A stretch of 64,000 nt of DNA from Verrucomicrobiales bacterium (GCA_028047635.1 JAOFXR010000003.1:1-64000), one strand, 5' to 3'; shown: positions 8,196-18,359, counted from the stretch's first letter. Program-made: numbers and translations. The notes: generated by a model not told the origin, from the sequence alone.

Positions 8196-10685
8196 CTAGC
8201 GATTGAACATGAATTCCTTCGTATTCAGGAGCACCCAGATAATGTCTTCAAAAGCTTCCTGCTCGGCTTGAGCCGGCGGGAGTACTTTCGGATCCGCCGC
8301 CGATCGATCGCGCTTCTTTTTCAGATGGGCCTGCGCAATGCCCATCTCACTCGCATCAGGCTTTCGGGACATCGCCTGAAAATAAAGCTCCGTGATTCGC
8401 TCCTCATCGCTCCGGTCTTTAGCTTTCGCCAACGTCGCAGCACGCCCCGTCGAAGCGGTGAGTTTCTTTTGAATCGTATCGGAATTTAAGAGGTGCAAGC
8501 TTTGACCGAGATTCGCCTCGCCGGTTCTTTCACACTCACAGGCCGTGTCCATCGTCGGGCGTCCGAACATCATCAGAAATTCTGACTCCTGCGTTCCCTT
8601 TTCATTCGGCAACGCAACTGCTTTCACCGCCTGCGGCTGACGTGAAAAAGTATTCGTCGCGCCGGTGATATCGTTGACTGAATCCAGCAGCACTTCCGCC
8701 GGCAAACGCTTGGGATAATACCTCGCGTAGTTCTGGACGTCGTCGGCATTGTTGTCATTGGGATCCGAGCTTAGTTGGTAAGTGCGGCTGTTGCAGATCG
8801 TCCGAACCAACTCCTTGAGATCAAAATTACTTTCACGGAATGAATCTGCTAACGCTTCGAGCAACTCAGGATGGGTCGCTGGATTCGTCGGACGAATATC
8901 ATCTTCCGGCTCGACGAGGCCACGACTGAAAAAGTGTTTCCAATATCGGTTCACGAGAACACGCGCGAGGTAAGGATTCTCTTTCGCGCGCATCCAATTC
9001 GCGAGATCAAATCGAGGATCCTTCATCGCTGGAATATCGAGCGGTTCCGCATCGCCGAGGAGCTTTGGCTTCATGTTCTCACCGGAAGCCGGGTTCTTCA
9101 TCAGAGCCAACTTTCGGCCATGAAAATATATATCCTCTTCGGGCAGCTTCTTGATGTTTTTCGTTTCGATCGTGGAGAAAAAAGCCGTGAATGCAAAGTA
9201 GTCATCCATGCTCCACTGCTCATAGGGGTGATGGTGGCATTGCGCGCACTGCATGCGAATCCCGAGAAAAATCTGAGCGACATTTTCCATCCGTTCTTTC
9301 TGATCCTTCACGACTCGATACCAACTCACCGCAGGATTTTCGATCGCTTTTCCGCTGGCAACGACGAGCTCGCTCGCGAACTGATCGAAAGGTTTGTTCT
9401 CATTGATACTCGTCCGAACCCAGGCATGAAAGGCATGGGAATCCCGGGCGACCCAATCGCGACCACGGTCCACTTTATTGCGCAAAATCGCCGTCCATTT
9501 GCCCGCGAAGTAATCGGCATAATCAGGACTCGCGAGAAGCACATCAATCTTCGCAGCGCGCTTCTTTGGATCCACTGAAACCAAAAACGCCTCGGTCTCC
9601 TCCACTGTCGGAAGACGTCCCGCAATATCCAGAGTGACGCGGCGAAGAAAAACCCCGTCATCAATTTCCCCGGACGGTGGCAGCCCCATCAAACTGAGCT
9701 GTTTAAAAATCCGCTCATCAATAAAGTTGCGCGGCTGAGGCATATTACCAATCGGGCTTCCCTGCGGGATCGTTGCAACAAAGGTATCGATGTGCTCCTG
9801 AAACCGGAGCAGAACAGCGGTGCTGCCCGTCTTTTCCTGAATCGTAATGAGGCCACTCTCACCCGCTTCGGCGAGATCAGGCTGATTCGCTTCGTATTGC
9901 GCGAGGCGTGTGATATCACGCTTCGTTCCGTCGCTAAAATAAGCGGTCACCGCGAGCTGCTGCTTTGAACCCGGCTTCGTCACGATCGACTTTGGAAACA
10001 CTTCAATTCGCTCAATGTCAGGATCATTCTCGGGGCGGTACGCAAGTCCCTCTTCAATCCAGCGACGAATCGTTGTGTAATCAGCCGAATTCTTGTCGAG
10101 ACGAGCACCACCTTGGTGAGGAAGATCCCCCGTTGCCTTCTGCAGAACCAAACTATGAGCCGCTGCGGACGGGGTGACCCGCCGTCCTCGCGAGTGAGTC
10201 ACAATTTGCTCGAAGTCATCCTGAGGCTCGTACCCGAGAAGCGAGAGCTGAAATCCATTTTGCCCCGACGCCTTTGCATGACAAGCGCCCGCGTTGCAGT
10301 GATTGCGCGTAATCACCGGAACCACATCATTGGGAAAACTGATAGGTCGCTGCGTTTCAAAATTCGAAACCGAGATGGGAGCTTTTACTTCTACCGGAAC
10401 CTCGCCTGACACCTTTGCAATGATGAGGCCTTTCCCGTTTTTCAAAGGAGTCACATAACCTGTGGAATCGATAGCAGCAAACCCCGAAGGCTCGATTCGA
10501 AAGGCGACCTCACGAGTGATGTCTCTATCCTGCTTCGTCATCGCGATGACCTGGGCCCTGTCATCCGGTCCTGCAATCTCAACCGAACCGCCACCAGTTC
10601 CGCTGTGCAAAACGAACTCGGTAGCCTCCACCGACATCGCGGCGAAGAACACGGCAGAAACAAAAAATGAGAGTCGAAAAATCAT
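8196..10685 (-). CDS. Secreted DUF1549/DUF1553 protein with Ig-like and CX4CH segment
   Basis: About 829 residues from the ATG at 10683-10685, which gives a signal peptide (MIFRLSFFVSAVFFAAMSVEA). An N-terminal bacterial Ig-like region is followed by CNAGACHAK, a CX4CH motif of possible heme binding; a second Ig-like stretch around residues 210-280; DUF1549 with MQCAQCHHHPYEQW; and C-terminal DUF1553. This architecture is characteristic of Planctomycetota and Verrucomicrobiota, where it is commonly found beside DUF1501 genes; the biochemical role is not established but a part in extracellular polymer degradation is often suggested. It starts 4 bases after the stop of the upstream DUF1501 gene, so both form one operon. 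Confidence 0.9.
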   Translation of the reverse strand: MIFRLSFFVSAVFFAAMSVEATEFVLHSGTGGGSVEIAGPDDRAQVIAMTKQDRDITREVAFRIEPSGFAAIDSTGYVTPLKNGKGLIIAKVSGEVPVEVKAPISVSNFETQRPISFPNDVVPVITRNHCNAGACHAKASGQNGFQLSLLGYEPQDDFEQIVTHSRGRRVTPSAAAHSLVLQKATGDLPHQGGARLDKNSADYTTIRRWIEEGLAYRPENDPDIERIEVFPKSIVTKPGSKQQLAVTAYFSDGTKRDITRLAQYEANQPDLAEAGESGLITIQEKTGSTAVLLRFQEHIDTFVATIPQGSPIGNMPQPRNFIDERIFKQLSLMGLPPSGEIDDGVFLRRVTLDIAGRLPTVEETEAFLVSVDPKKRAAKIDVLLASPDYADYFAGKWTAILRNKVDRGRDWVARDSHAFHAWVRTSINENKPFDQFASELVVASGKAIENPAVSWYRVVKDQKERMENVAQIFLGIRMQCAQCHHHPYEQWSMDDYFAFTAFFSTIETKNIKKLPEEDIYFHGRKLALMKNPASGENMKPKLLGDAEPLDIPAMKDPRFDLANWMRAKENPYLARVLVNRYWKHFFSRGLVEPEDDIRPTNPATHPELLEALADSFRESNFDLKELVRTICNSRTYQLSSDPNDNNADDVQNYARYYPKRLPAEVLLDSVNDITGATNTFSRQPQAVKAVALPNEKGTQESEFLMMFGRPTMDTACECERTGEANLGQSLHLLNSDTIQKKLTASTGRAATLAKAKDRSDEERITELYFQAMSRKPDASEMGIAQAHLKKKRDRSAADPKVLPPAQAEQEAFEDIIWVLLNTKEFMFNR

Positions 10686-10689
10686 GATA

Positions 10690-12117
10690 TCAAGCCATGG
10701 GAGCAAGCTCTTCGATCGGCTTACCAAACGGAAGGATCTGCATGGGAAGTCCATCGAGATTCTGAAGGTAGTCGTTATAGTCGATTCCCAAATGCTGATA
10801 CACCGTCGCCCAGAGATCATTCGGCGTCATGATCCGCTCAATCGGATGCTCCCCTTTCGAATCCGTCGCACCGATGACTTGTCCCATCGGAGCGTTCCCT
10901 CCGGAGACGAGCACAGACATTGCTTTCGGCCAGTGATCGCGGCCCGGCTGGATCACTTTTGACTTATTGCCTCGTGCCGGATTGATTTTCGGGGTGTGGC
11001 CAAAATCACTCGCCACAACAACCATCACTTTTTCATCCATCCCACGATTGTAGATATCTTCGATCAGAGCAGAGAGCGCCTGATCATAACGAGGCATCCG
11101 CCACTTCAGGTCTTCAAAAATGTGACAGTTCACTGAATGCGAATCCCAATTCGAGGCGCAGTTTTTCGGAATTGTTTTTCCCGGCGTCGGATTCTCCCAG
11201 ACTGCCGTGACAAATCGACTCCCCGCTTCGACGAGACGTCGTGCGAGCAAGCCTCGTTGCCCATAAGCATGATGCCCGTATCGCTCGCGCGTTTTGCCAT
11301 CTTCCTGAGTCAGGTCAAACGCGTCGCGGACCTGCTCACTCGTCAGCATTTCCATGGCCTGACTGTTGAAAGAATCCATCGCTTCCATGATTCCGCTTTC
11401 ATCGACCTCGCGGCGCAAACGGTCCATTCCCTTGAGCATCGCGAGCCGGTCTTCAAGACGAGCCTCCATGGCCTTCTTCACGCCGATGTTTTGGACCTTG
11501 AAAGCGGGATCGCTCGGATCACCGGCAACGATGAACGGCGTTTTTGCAGCGCCCAGATAAGCAGGACCTAACGCAAAAGTATCTACGGCATGACGGTTCG
11601 TATCCACCGCCGCGACACACGTGGGCATTCCTGATTCAGCAACCGTGCCGCCGAGAATTTCTTTCACAATGTTGGTCACCGCAGGGGCGTCGTTCACCGT
11701 GCCCGTCGGGACCTTGGGAGGACGTCCCGTCATCATGCGTTTGTGAGCGCCGCCATGATCCGAAAATTCGTGATGCAACGAACGAACGATCGTGAACTTG
11801 TCAGCAATCTTCGCGTGAAGCGGGAGCAGCTCGCAAATATCCATTCCGGGGACGTTCGTTTTGATGGGACCAAACTCGCCACGATATTCCATCGGGGCGT
11901 CCGGCTTCATGTCATACGTCTCCATGTGCGGCATCCCTCCCGGAAGCCAGATGAAGATCACCGAATTGTCATTCGAGACATGATTGGCATCGTGTGAAGC
12001 GGCATTCGCCTCGTAGCGAAGAAAGTCACTCAATCCCAAACCGGCAGCACTGAGCCCTCCGACTTCGAGAAAACTACGACGGGAGACAGGACCTGAGCAG
12101 AAGCGATTAGGACTCAT
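10690..12117 (-). CDS. DUF1501 family protein with Tat signal
   Basis: A 475-residue protein. The N-terminus SRRSFLEVGGLSAAGLGLS is a twin-arginine signal, so it is exported folded. The body belongs to the DUF1501 family, which is distantly related to the alkaline phosphatase/sulfatase fold; metal-site-like stretches are WLPGGMPHMETYDMKP, HHEFSDHGGAHKRMM, NWDSHSVNCH and VVASDFGHTPKINP. The cysteine of classical sulfatases is not present. It is the first gene of an operon with the DUF1549/DUF1553 gene that follows after 4 bases; such pairs are conserved in this group. The substrate is unknown. Confidence 0.92.
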   Translation of the reverse strand: MSPNRFCSGPVSRRSFLEVGGLSAAGLGLSDFLRYEANAASHDANHVSNDNSVIFIWLPGGMPHMETYDMKPDAPMEYRGEFGPIKTNVPGMDICELLPLHAKIADKFTIVRSLHHEFSDHGGAHKRMMTGRPPKVPTGTVNDAPAVTNIVKEILGGTVAESGMPTCVAAVDTNRHAVDTFALGPAYLGAAKTPFIVAGDPSDPAFKVQNIGVKKAMEARLEDRLAMLKGMDRLRREVDESGIMEAMDSFNSQAMEMLTSEQVRDAFDLTQEDGKTRERYGHHAYGQRGLLARRLVEAGSRFVTAVWENPTPGKTIPKNCASNWDSHSVNCHIFEDLKWRMPRYDQALSALIEDIYNRGMDEKVMVVVASDFGHTPKINPARGNKSKVIQPGRDHWPKAMSVLVSGGNAPMGQVIGATDSKGEHPIERIMTPNDLWATVYQHLGIDYNDYLQNLDGLPMQILPFGKPIEELAPMA

Positions 12118-12176
12118 AACAACCGTAGTGTGCCAGAATTAGCCCCGAATACCCCTGACGAGATCGCGTAACGGCG

Positions 12177-12241
12177 AGGGCTTCCAATCTTGCGCGAAGC
12201 CCTACGTGCCCATCACACTCCGAGTGATGACCCAAAGCCCA
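12177..12241. repeat. REP-like palindromic element, CATCAC type
   Basis: An outer AGGGCTT / AAAGCCC pair encloses the hairpin CATCACACTCCGAGTGATG (12211-12229). The same layout, with a closely similar hairpin and outer GGGCTT / AGCCC stem, occurs at 55083-55147, and related hairpins at 1882 and 36234-36280. It lies in the 300-base gap between the DUF1501 gene and the DUF4832 gene. Confidence 0.65.
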
Positions 12242-12265
12242 CCAGCCAAGTTGAGGTGCTCGAAC

Positions 12266-12337
12266 AAAGCCACCAAGGCACAAAGGTTTTATGATTCATT
12301 TCAGATCCTGACCGCTTTGTGGCTTGGTGCCTTTGTG
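12266..12337. repeat. Imperfect inverted repeat, CACCAAGGCACAAAGG type
   Basis: The arm at 12266-12286 (containing CCACCAAGGCACAAAGG) matches the reverse complement of 12315-12337 with about two mismatches. The 28-base loop is AT-rich. It is placed between the REP-like element and the 3' end of the DUF4832 gene and has no T-run. Probably a dispersed intergenic repeat; a weak terminator role is possible. Confidence 0.55.
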
Positions 12338-12417
12338 CGAGACTTCTCCGCATTTCACAGTTCGCCTACCACCGAGACGGGAGTCTCCGAACTTCTCCCA
12401 GAGCGAGAAGACCACAT

Positions 12418-13707
12418 TCACGGAAGCACCAACCACTCAGCACCCTGCTCTTTATTAGCAAAGCGAAGCGGCTTTCCTCCCGCCATCGGGTTAGCAACTC
12501 TCAGCCGATACCCGGCGCCATCAGCCCCGGCCTTCGCAGTCCAAACTTTCGACTGCCCCGGAAGGATCCCCCGAAGGTCAAACATCGCGATGCTTTTCCC
12601 ATCCGCCTCAAGCTCCGCCTGCCACTGATGGTAAAACGGAGCCGCGCCCTGATTCTCGACCGTGATCTGAACCTCGCCGTCAATGACCTGCCACTCAGAA
12701 ACATGTAATTCATACCCCAACATTTGCGCCGCTTTCATCGCCTTCGCTTTCCGATCTTCGGGAAGAGGGAATCGCTTTTCAAACAATCCCGAGTCCATCA
12801 ACCAGGTCGCATGCGTCGCGTCCACACAGGCCTCAAATCCCTGGGACTTCTTATGAGGATTCCCCGTAAAACTCTTTTTCCAAAGCTCCGGTCGCAACTC
12901 ACCACCGATCGGTTGCGTCTTCCACTTTTCGGCAGCGCCGGCTCCATTCACAAGCGGCATAAAAAACCAATCGTCCTGCTTCTTTCCGGTATCGAGCGTG
13001 GCCCAATTGAATGAGTCGTCATGGTAGCCAAAGGGACGAAGGTGATTGGACCCATGAGCATAGTGATCTTCGCCGGCAGGGTAGCGGAGAAGAATCGGCG
13101 TCTTTGAAAATGCTTTTTCGTACGCATCCAGAACAAGACTCTCCGTTTCTTTCGACGCCCCGAGTTCCTCTCTCGGATAATTGTGCCACTCGCCCCATAA
13201 GCCAAGTAGACCCGCGGTGAGATAGCTGACGCGAGGATCACCATCATATTTTTCGCCCATCGCTGCAATGAAAGCCTCCAAAGCCCGTCGCAATCGAGGA
13301 TCTTCATAATCCGGAGTGTAACAAATACCACTATCACTCTCCTTGGATTCCCATTTCGTAATTTTCACGCCTTCATCGACAAGAAACTGAGGCACGAGCA
13401 ACCCGCGCTCCGGATACTCCATCATGACGCGAAACGTAAGCTGAACACCCCGCTCCTGAGTGACCTTCAGCACTTTCTCAATCGGTGACCAATCAAAGGT
13501 GTCATACCCCTGCATGAGATCATTGATAGCAAAATAAGTGAACTCCATGCTGTGCGGAAACCGCTCCCACGCATCGGTATCGACATAGGGCACGAACCCT
13601 TTGAGCGGATTATCCGCCGAAGCCGGAGCGTATTCCAACTTGGTTTGAGAAAACCCGGCGAGGGGTAAAAAACTGAGAGCAAAAGAGAAAATGGCGAATC
13701 GGGTCAT
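12418..13707 (-). CDS. Secreted DUF4832-type TIM-barrel (glycosidase-like) protein
   Basis: A 429-residue protein with a signal peptide (MTRFAIFSFALSFLPLAGFSQ). The start of the mature protein has NPLKGFVPYV, the pattern seen at the head of DUF4874/DUF4832 proteins. A barrel-like domain follows (QLTFRVMMEYPERG, LGLWGEWHNYP) with acidic residues that could serve a glycosidase-type reaction, and a C-terminal beta domain from about residue 330 (VQITVENQG, MFDLRGILPG). The activity of this family is not known; it is inferred to act outside the cytoplasm on carbohydrate. It is transcribed divergently from the sulfatase gene, with 82 bases between the two starts, and shared control is plausible. 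Confidence 0.7.
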   Translation of the reverse strand: MTRFAIFSFALSFLPLAGFSQTKLEYAPASADNPLKGFVPYVDTDAWERFPHSMEFTYFAINDLMQGYDTFDWSPIEKVLKVTQERGVQLTFRVMMEYPERGLLVPQFLVDEGVKITKWESKESDSGICYTPDYEDPRLRRALEAFIAAMGEKYDGDPRVSYLTAGLLGLWGEWHNYPREELGASKETESLVLDAYEKAFSKTPILLRYPAGEDHYAHGSNHLRPFGYHDDSFNWATLDTGKKQDDWFFMPLVNGAGAAEKWKTQPIGGELRPELWKKSFTGNPHKKSQGFEACVDATHATWLMDSGLFEKRFPLPEDRKAKAMKAAQMLGYELHVSEWQVIDGEVQITVENQGAAPFYHQWQAELEADGKSIAMFDLRGILPGQSKVWTAKAGADGAGYRLRVANPMAGGKPLRFANKEQGAEWLVLP

Positions 13708-13789
13708 ATTTGTATGTCAGGTAGTATAAGGAGTAGCCGCATGACGCCCTTTTCCCGGGCACGTTATTCAATAACCTTAAACTCAAACA

Positions 13790-15271
13790 ATGAAAATTTA
13801 CCTCTTTACTATTTTGAGTTCCCTCGCCCTGCTCACCCCGTCTTTCGCCGACGAAACGAAACCGAACATCGTTCTCATCATGGCTGACGACCTTGGCTGG
13901 AGCGACCTCGGTTGCTACGGCAACGATTTCATCGACACACCCCACATCGACAGCCTCGCCAAAGAAGGGATCCGATTCACCGACTTCTACGCCGCCGGGG
14001 CGGTCTGCTCTCCGACGCGTTGCGCCGTTCAGTCGGGGCAAAACCAGGCTCGCATCGGAATCACCGCTCACATCCCCGGACACTGGCGCCCTTTCGAAAC
14101 CGTGCAAACGCCGCTCACCGCAATGGCGCTGCCACTCGACACCGTCACGATTGCGGAGTCACTAAAGGGTGCCGGCTACACGACCGGTTATGTGGGAAAA
14201 TGGCATCTCGGTAACGGCCCTCAGTTTCAACCCGAGCATCAGGGCTATGACTGGTCGGCTGTCGTCGGAGGTGCTTTTCTCCCCGGAAAATTCCGCGTTC
14301 AACACGGCGACAAATCCGTCCAACCGGAGCCCGATCAATTTAGAACCGACTTCGAGGCGAGCCTTGCGGTGAACTTCGTCGAGCAGAATAAGAAAAAGCC
14401 GTTCTTCCTCGTGGTCTCCCCTTACGCCGTCCACATCCCACTCGCATCGAAATCGGCCGTCGTCGAAAAATACAAAAAGAAAGCCGCTGAAAGAAAACGG
14501 GACCTTCCCCACCCGGTCTACGCAGCCATGACCGAGCAGCTCGACGATCTCGTCGGAAGCGTCATCGAAGCCGTCGACGACGCAGGGGTTACGGAGAAGA
14601 CAATGATCATTTTCACCTCCGACAACGGCGGCCTCTACCGCCGCTACGACTACACCCCTGAAGCCGATGACAACGTGACTAGCAATGCCCCACTGCGCGG
14701 CGAAAAAGGTCAACTCTACGAAGGCGGCATCCGCGTTCCTCTGATTGTGAAATACCCGCCACTAGTGAAGCCAGCATCGGAAACCTCCACCGTTGCGATC
14801 AGCTACGATTTTTATCCGACCGTCGTAGAACTGGCAGGGGCCAAACTTCCTGCGAACCAGACTATCGATGGAAAGAGCCTTCTTCCCGTTCTCGCTGACA
14901 ACACCGCGAAAGTCGGACGATCAGCGATTCACTTTCATTACCCGCACTTCCACCATCATCGTCCTGCCTCCGCCATCATCGAGGGCGAATGGAAATTGAT
15001 TCAGTATCTCGATAACACCAACAAGGTCGAACTCTACAACCTCAAAGCCGATCTCGGAGAAACGAACGATCTCTCGAAAGAGAAAGCAGGCCGCGTCGCA
15101 GACCTGAACAAAAAGCTCAAGGCCTGGCAAAGCGAAGTCATCGCAGCCATGCCGATTCCCAATCCGCTTCACGACGCCAAACGCGCCGCAGAATGGTGGA
15201 ATATGCGCACCGGAGCGCCACTCGACAGCGCCGCGAGGAAACGTTTCCCGCCGACAGAAAAGGATTTGTAG
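13790..15271 (+). CDS. Secreted sulfatase (type I, formylglycine-dependent)
   Basis: A 493-residue protein with a signal peptide ending near FADE. It hydrolyses sulfate esters. The metal-binding MADDLG has D33 and D34, and the sulfatase signature CSPTR has C73, the residue converted to formylglycine. Later hallmarks are GYVGKWHLG, a TSDNGG near residue 272 and a LRGEKGQLYEGGIRVP stretch, which place it with arylsulfatase / N-acetylgalactosamine-sulfatase-like S1 enzymes. The substrate is probably a sulfated polysaccharide. The divergent DUF4832 glycosidase-like gene supports a glycan role. No maturation enzyme is encoded nearby. Confidence 0.95.
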   Translation: MKIYLFTILSSLALLTPSFADETKPNIVLIMADDLGWSDLGCYGNDFIDTPHIDSLAKEGIRFTDFYAAGAVCSPTRCAVQSGQNQARIGITAHIPGHWRPFETVQTPLTAMALPLDTVTIAESLKGAGYTTGYVGKWHLGNGPQFQPEHQGYDWSAVVGGAFLPGKFRVQHGDKSVQPEPDQFRTDFEASLAVNFVEQNKKKPFFLVVSPYAVHIPLASKSAVVEKYKKKAAERKRDLPHPVYAAMTEQLDDLVGSVIEAVDDAGVTEKTMIIFTSDNGGLYRRYDYTPEADDNVTSNAPLRGEKGQLYEGGIRVPLIVKYPPLVKPASETSTVAISYDFYPTVVELAGAKLPANQTIDGKSLLPVLADNTAKVGRSAIHFHYPHFHHHRPASAIIEGEWKLIQYLDNTNKVELYNLKADLGETNDLSKEKAGRVADLNKKLKAWQSEVIAAMPIPNPLHDAKRAAEWWNMRTGAPLDSAARKRFPPTEKDL

Positions 15272-15377
15272 TCGGCTCGGTCCCAAGACCTTTCACACCT
15301 AGCCAGGTCAGCGCCCTCTATGCAAGGGAGCGTTTTCTGAAGCTCTCTCATGCTCAGCCATAAAAGAGAAATTATAA

Positions 15378-16739
15378 ATTTTAAGGTATCGTGATTATTA
15401 TCACACAGAACACCTTAATCACCTGTTACTCGCCGTTTTTGTTTTTTGCCTTTCGCCCTTACTTTCAGGTGAAGAATTCATTATTGAAGGTTCGGAGTTT
15501 GGCGGCATCGAGATTCCCAGAGAGTTTTCCACAGGTGACCGACTCATTTTTCGAGGTTTGATAGATGGGGACGAGGGCTCTCCTATCTTTCTTCCGACAC
15601 CGTTTAGCGGTGCCGAATTTATCTTCGACGAAACCTCTCGCGTAACTGGTGACTATCGCGGAGCCATTGATATTCTCTTGAGCATGTATGCCAGAGACGA
15701 AAGCGATGATAGCGATAGCAGATCTTCCCACACGACCGGGCCGAGCACGTTCTCGTTCGCTGGCGAAATAGCCTCAATGTGGGGCTATGGCATAGAGCAC
15801 TGCGGAGATTTTAACGGCTCTATGGTGCAATCAGGCCTGATTCAAACGGGATACAATGGGATTAGCGTTTTCGAAAACTCCGGCACGATCACAAGCTACG
15901 AAGGCTCAAGCCTTTACTTTGAAGGCCAATTTGATGGGCCGTTTACTAATTCCGGAGCACTCTCATACAGATCATCGAATGCCGTCTACTTTGACCACCT
16001 GTTTACTGGTGATTTCCTCAATACAGGAAATATCAAAGCGAATACCTACCTCGACCGACCTCGTAGTCGTGATTCCGAAGAGGAAGAAGGCGGGCGCATC
16101 TTCTTCGAAGCCGCTCCCAAAGGCGACTACGATGAAGAGGAGGACTATCGAGACGAGCCTGCGGCAGTGAATTTCCGAGGCGTTTTGAATGCTCTTGGCG
16201 ATCTTGATGAAAACGAACTCAAACAGGCTGCAGGCAACGCGTCTGGACAAAACGTCGCAGCTGCCGCTGACAACTACGTGCGCTCACAGGGCTCAGAAGT
16301 GTTTTCTCTTTTCTCGGCAGATTTCTCCAGTCTGCGCACTGGCGGAGGAAGCAACTCCGGTGTCGCCTCAAACGAGCGCAACGGACTTTTCACTCGCGAG
16401 ATCCAAGTTGGCGTAACCGTCAACGAACCAATAGACGAGTCCCATGCCTTTATTACCGGTTACATGGGAAGAGGAACTCAGGATCCTGATGAGAACCGCA
16501 CCGAATCGACAATTGATAGCACCTCTATCATGTTCGGCCGCAGCGAAGCACTATCCGATCAATGGCGTGTCGGACTCTGGGGCGGCTACACGGACAATGA
16601 CGTCAATGTCGACGGTTTCGGCAGCACACTTGAGAGCGAAGCAGGGCTGAATTCAGGTTTTGATTCGAAAAGAAGCCAAGCTCGAGAACTATGTGCTCGA
16701 GAGCAGCGACTCACCCGTCATCTCCTCAGGCTGCTCTAA
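15378..16739 (+). pseudogene. Degenerate autotransporter, start lost and barrel truncated
   Basis: The frame is open from 15378 to 16739. It begins with a signal-peptide-like stretch (HLLLAVFVFCLSPLLSGEE) but has no ATG, GTG or TTG before a TTG at 15558. The passenger shows repeats of the autotransporter kind (FENSGTITSYEGSSLYFEG, FTNSGALSYRSSNAVYFD) and an acidic insert rich in E and D. From about 16375 the start of a beta-barrel domain is seen (GYMGRGTQDPDENR, WRVGLWGGYTDND), but only about 90 residues of it. The frame then runs into DNA antisense to the 3' end of gpmI. A deletion that removed the rest of the barrel would explain this. Confidence 0.7.
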
Positions 16740-18227
16740 ACCTAACAAGCCGAGAATCGTCGGAGCAATATCACCGAGCTTTCCGCTCCTCAAGGTAACG
16801 TCATCCCCATCGTCGCCGACGTAAATGAGGTGAACTAAATTCGTGGTATGCGCTGTCTGAGGTGACCCATCGGCGTTGATCATTTCCTCGCAGTTTCCGT
16901 GGTCTGCAGTGATGAGTAACTTTCCTCCCGACGAAAGAACTTTTTCCACGACACGGTGCACGCATTCGTCGATGCACTCGACCGCTTTGATCGCCGCAGG
17001 CACATCTCCCGTGTGACCGACCATATCGGGGTTGGCGAAGTTGATGATCGCCATGTCGTAATTCTCGATGCGATCCAAGATCGTCTGAGTGACTCCTTCC
17101 GCCGACATCTCCGGCTTTTCATCATAAGTCGCGACGTCCTGAGGAGACTGAAGCATCTGCCTGTCCTCGCCGGCATTCTCCACCTCAACGCCGCCGTTAA
17201 AGAAAAAGGAAACGTGCGGGTATTTCTCCGTTTCTGCAATTCGCAGCTGAGTCATTCCTGCTCTTGAAACGACTTCACCGAGCGTGTTGGTTAGCTCCAC
17301 AGGAGGAAATACGGCCGGGCAGCCATAGGTCTCGTCATACTGGGTCATCGTGCAATAACTGACTTTGGGAACCGCACCGCGATCGAACCCATCGAAATCT
17401 TCTTTTAGAAAAGCGATGCTCAACTCACGCGCCCGATCTGCCCGGTAGTTGAAAAACAAAACAACATCCCCATCTCGAACACGCTGCTCATCAACCGCGT
17501 CAAAAATCATTGGCTGCATGAACTCATCAGTGACGTCTTCCGCGTATTTCTCAGCCACTGCCGCGGAAGCGAGAATATCTTTCGCCTCACCTTTACCGTG
17601 CACAATGGCATCCCAGGCGAGCTTCACTCGATCCCATCGCTTGTCTCTATCCATCGCAAAATAGCGGCCAATCACCGTCGCGATTTTGGCACCGGACTCA
17701 GCGAGCTGGTCTTCGCAATAGCTGAGATATTTCTGACCTCCAGTCGGGGAAGTGTCGCGCCCATCCGTGATCGCATGGACCATGATATCACTCACACCAG
17801 CCGCTTTAGCCGCCGTAGCGAGCGCACAGAGATGATCCTGGTGACTGTGAACACCGCCATCAGAAACGAGCCCCAACAAATGAAGACGTGAACCAGCTGC
17901 TTTCGCAAAAGCCTCTTTCAAAATAGCATTCGAAGCGAGTTCGCCGTCATCGATTGTCTTATTAATGCGGGTAAAATCCTGATAAACGATGCGCCCCGCA
18001 CCCAAATTGAGGTGTCCCACTTCGGAATTACCCATCTGACCTTCGGGAAGCCCCACGTCCATTCCGCTGCAGCTCAAATGAGCCACAGGATACTTCGCAT
18101 GCATTTCGTCGGTAAACGGCGTGTCGGCGAGACGCGGGCAATCGCCCACCTTCTCTGCCATCTCGGCACCTGCGGGGTTATCACCCCATCCATCACGAAT
18201 AATCAGAACGACTGGTTTTTTGGCCAT
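16689..18227 (-). CDS. gpmI: 2,3-bisphosphoglycerate-independent phosphoglycerate mutase
   Basis: A 512-residue cytosolic enzyme of glycolysis and gluconeogenesis that interconverts 3- and 2-phosphoglycerate using two manganese ions. The ATG at 18225-18227 gives the usual MAKKPVVLIIRDGWGDN start with metal ligand D12. The phosphorylated serine is S68 in GQMGNSEVGHLNLG. Further landmarks are HAITDGRDTSPTGG, NYRADRARELS, HVSFFFNGG, NFANPDMVGHTG and ITADHGNCEEM. Its length is normal. The 3' end overlaps the broken autotransporter on the other strand, and the gene is divergent from cdsA. Confidence 0.97.
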   Translation of the reverse strand: MAKKPVVLIIRDGWGDNPAGAEMAEKVGDCPRLADTPFTDEMHAKYPVAHLSCSGMDVGLPEGQMGNSEVGHLNLGAGRIVYQDFTRINKTIDDGELASNAILKEAFAKAAGSRLHLLGLVSDGGVHSHQDHLCALATAAKAAGVSDIMVHAITDGRDTSPTGGQKYLSYCEDQLAESGAKIATVIGRYFAMDRDKRWDRVKLAWDAIVHGKGEAKDILASAAVAEKYAEDVTDEFMQPMIFDAVDEQRVRDGDVVLFFNYRADRARELSIAFLKEDFDGFDRGAVPKVSYCTMTQYDETYGCPAVFPPVELTNTLGEVVSRAGMTQLRIAETEKYPHVSFFFNGGVEVENAGEDRQMLQSPQDVATYDEKPEMSAEGVTQTILDRIENYDMAIINFANPDMVGHTGDVPAAIKAVECIDECVHRVVEKVLSSGGKLLITADHGNCEEMINADGSPQTAHTTNLVHLIYVGDDGDDVTLRSGKLGDIAPTILGLLGLEQPEEMTGESLLSST

Positions 18228-18359
18228 AATGAGGCAGTATTCGGGCAAAAACGGGGGTTTCGCAACCCTTTCAAGAGGGCAATCCAGTCACCTGATTTCC
18301 GTTTTATTCATTGCCAACTCCGCTAGTGCATTGTTTCATACTTTTTAAGAACCCGCCCC

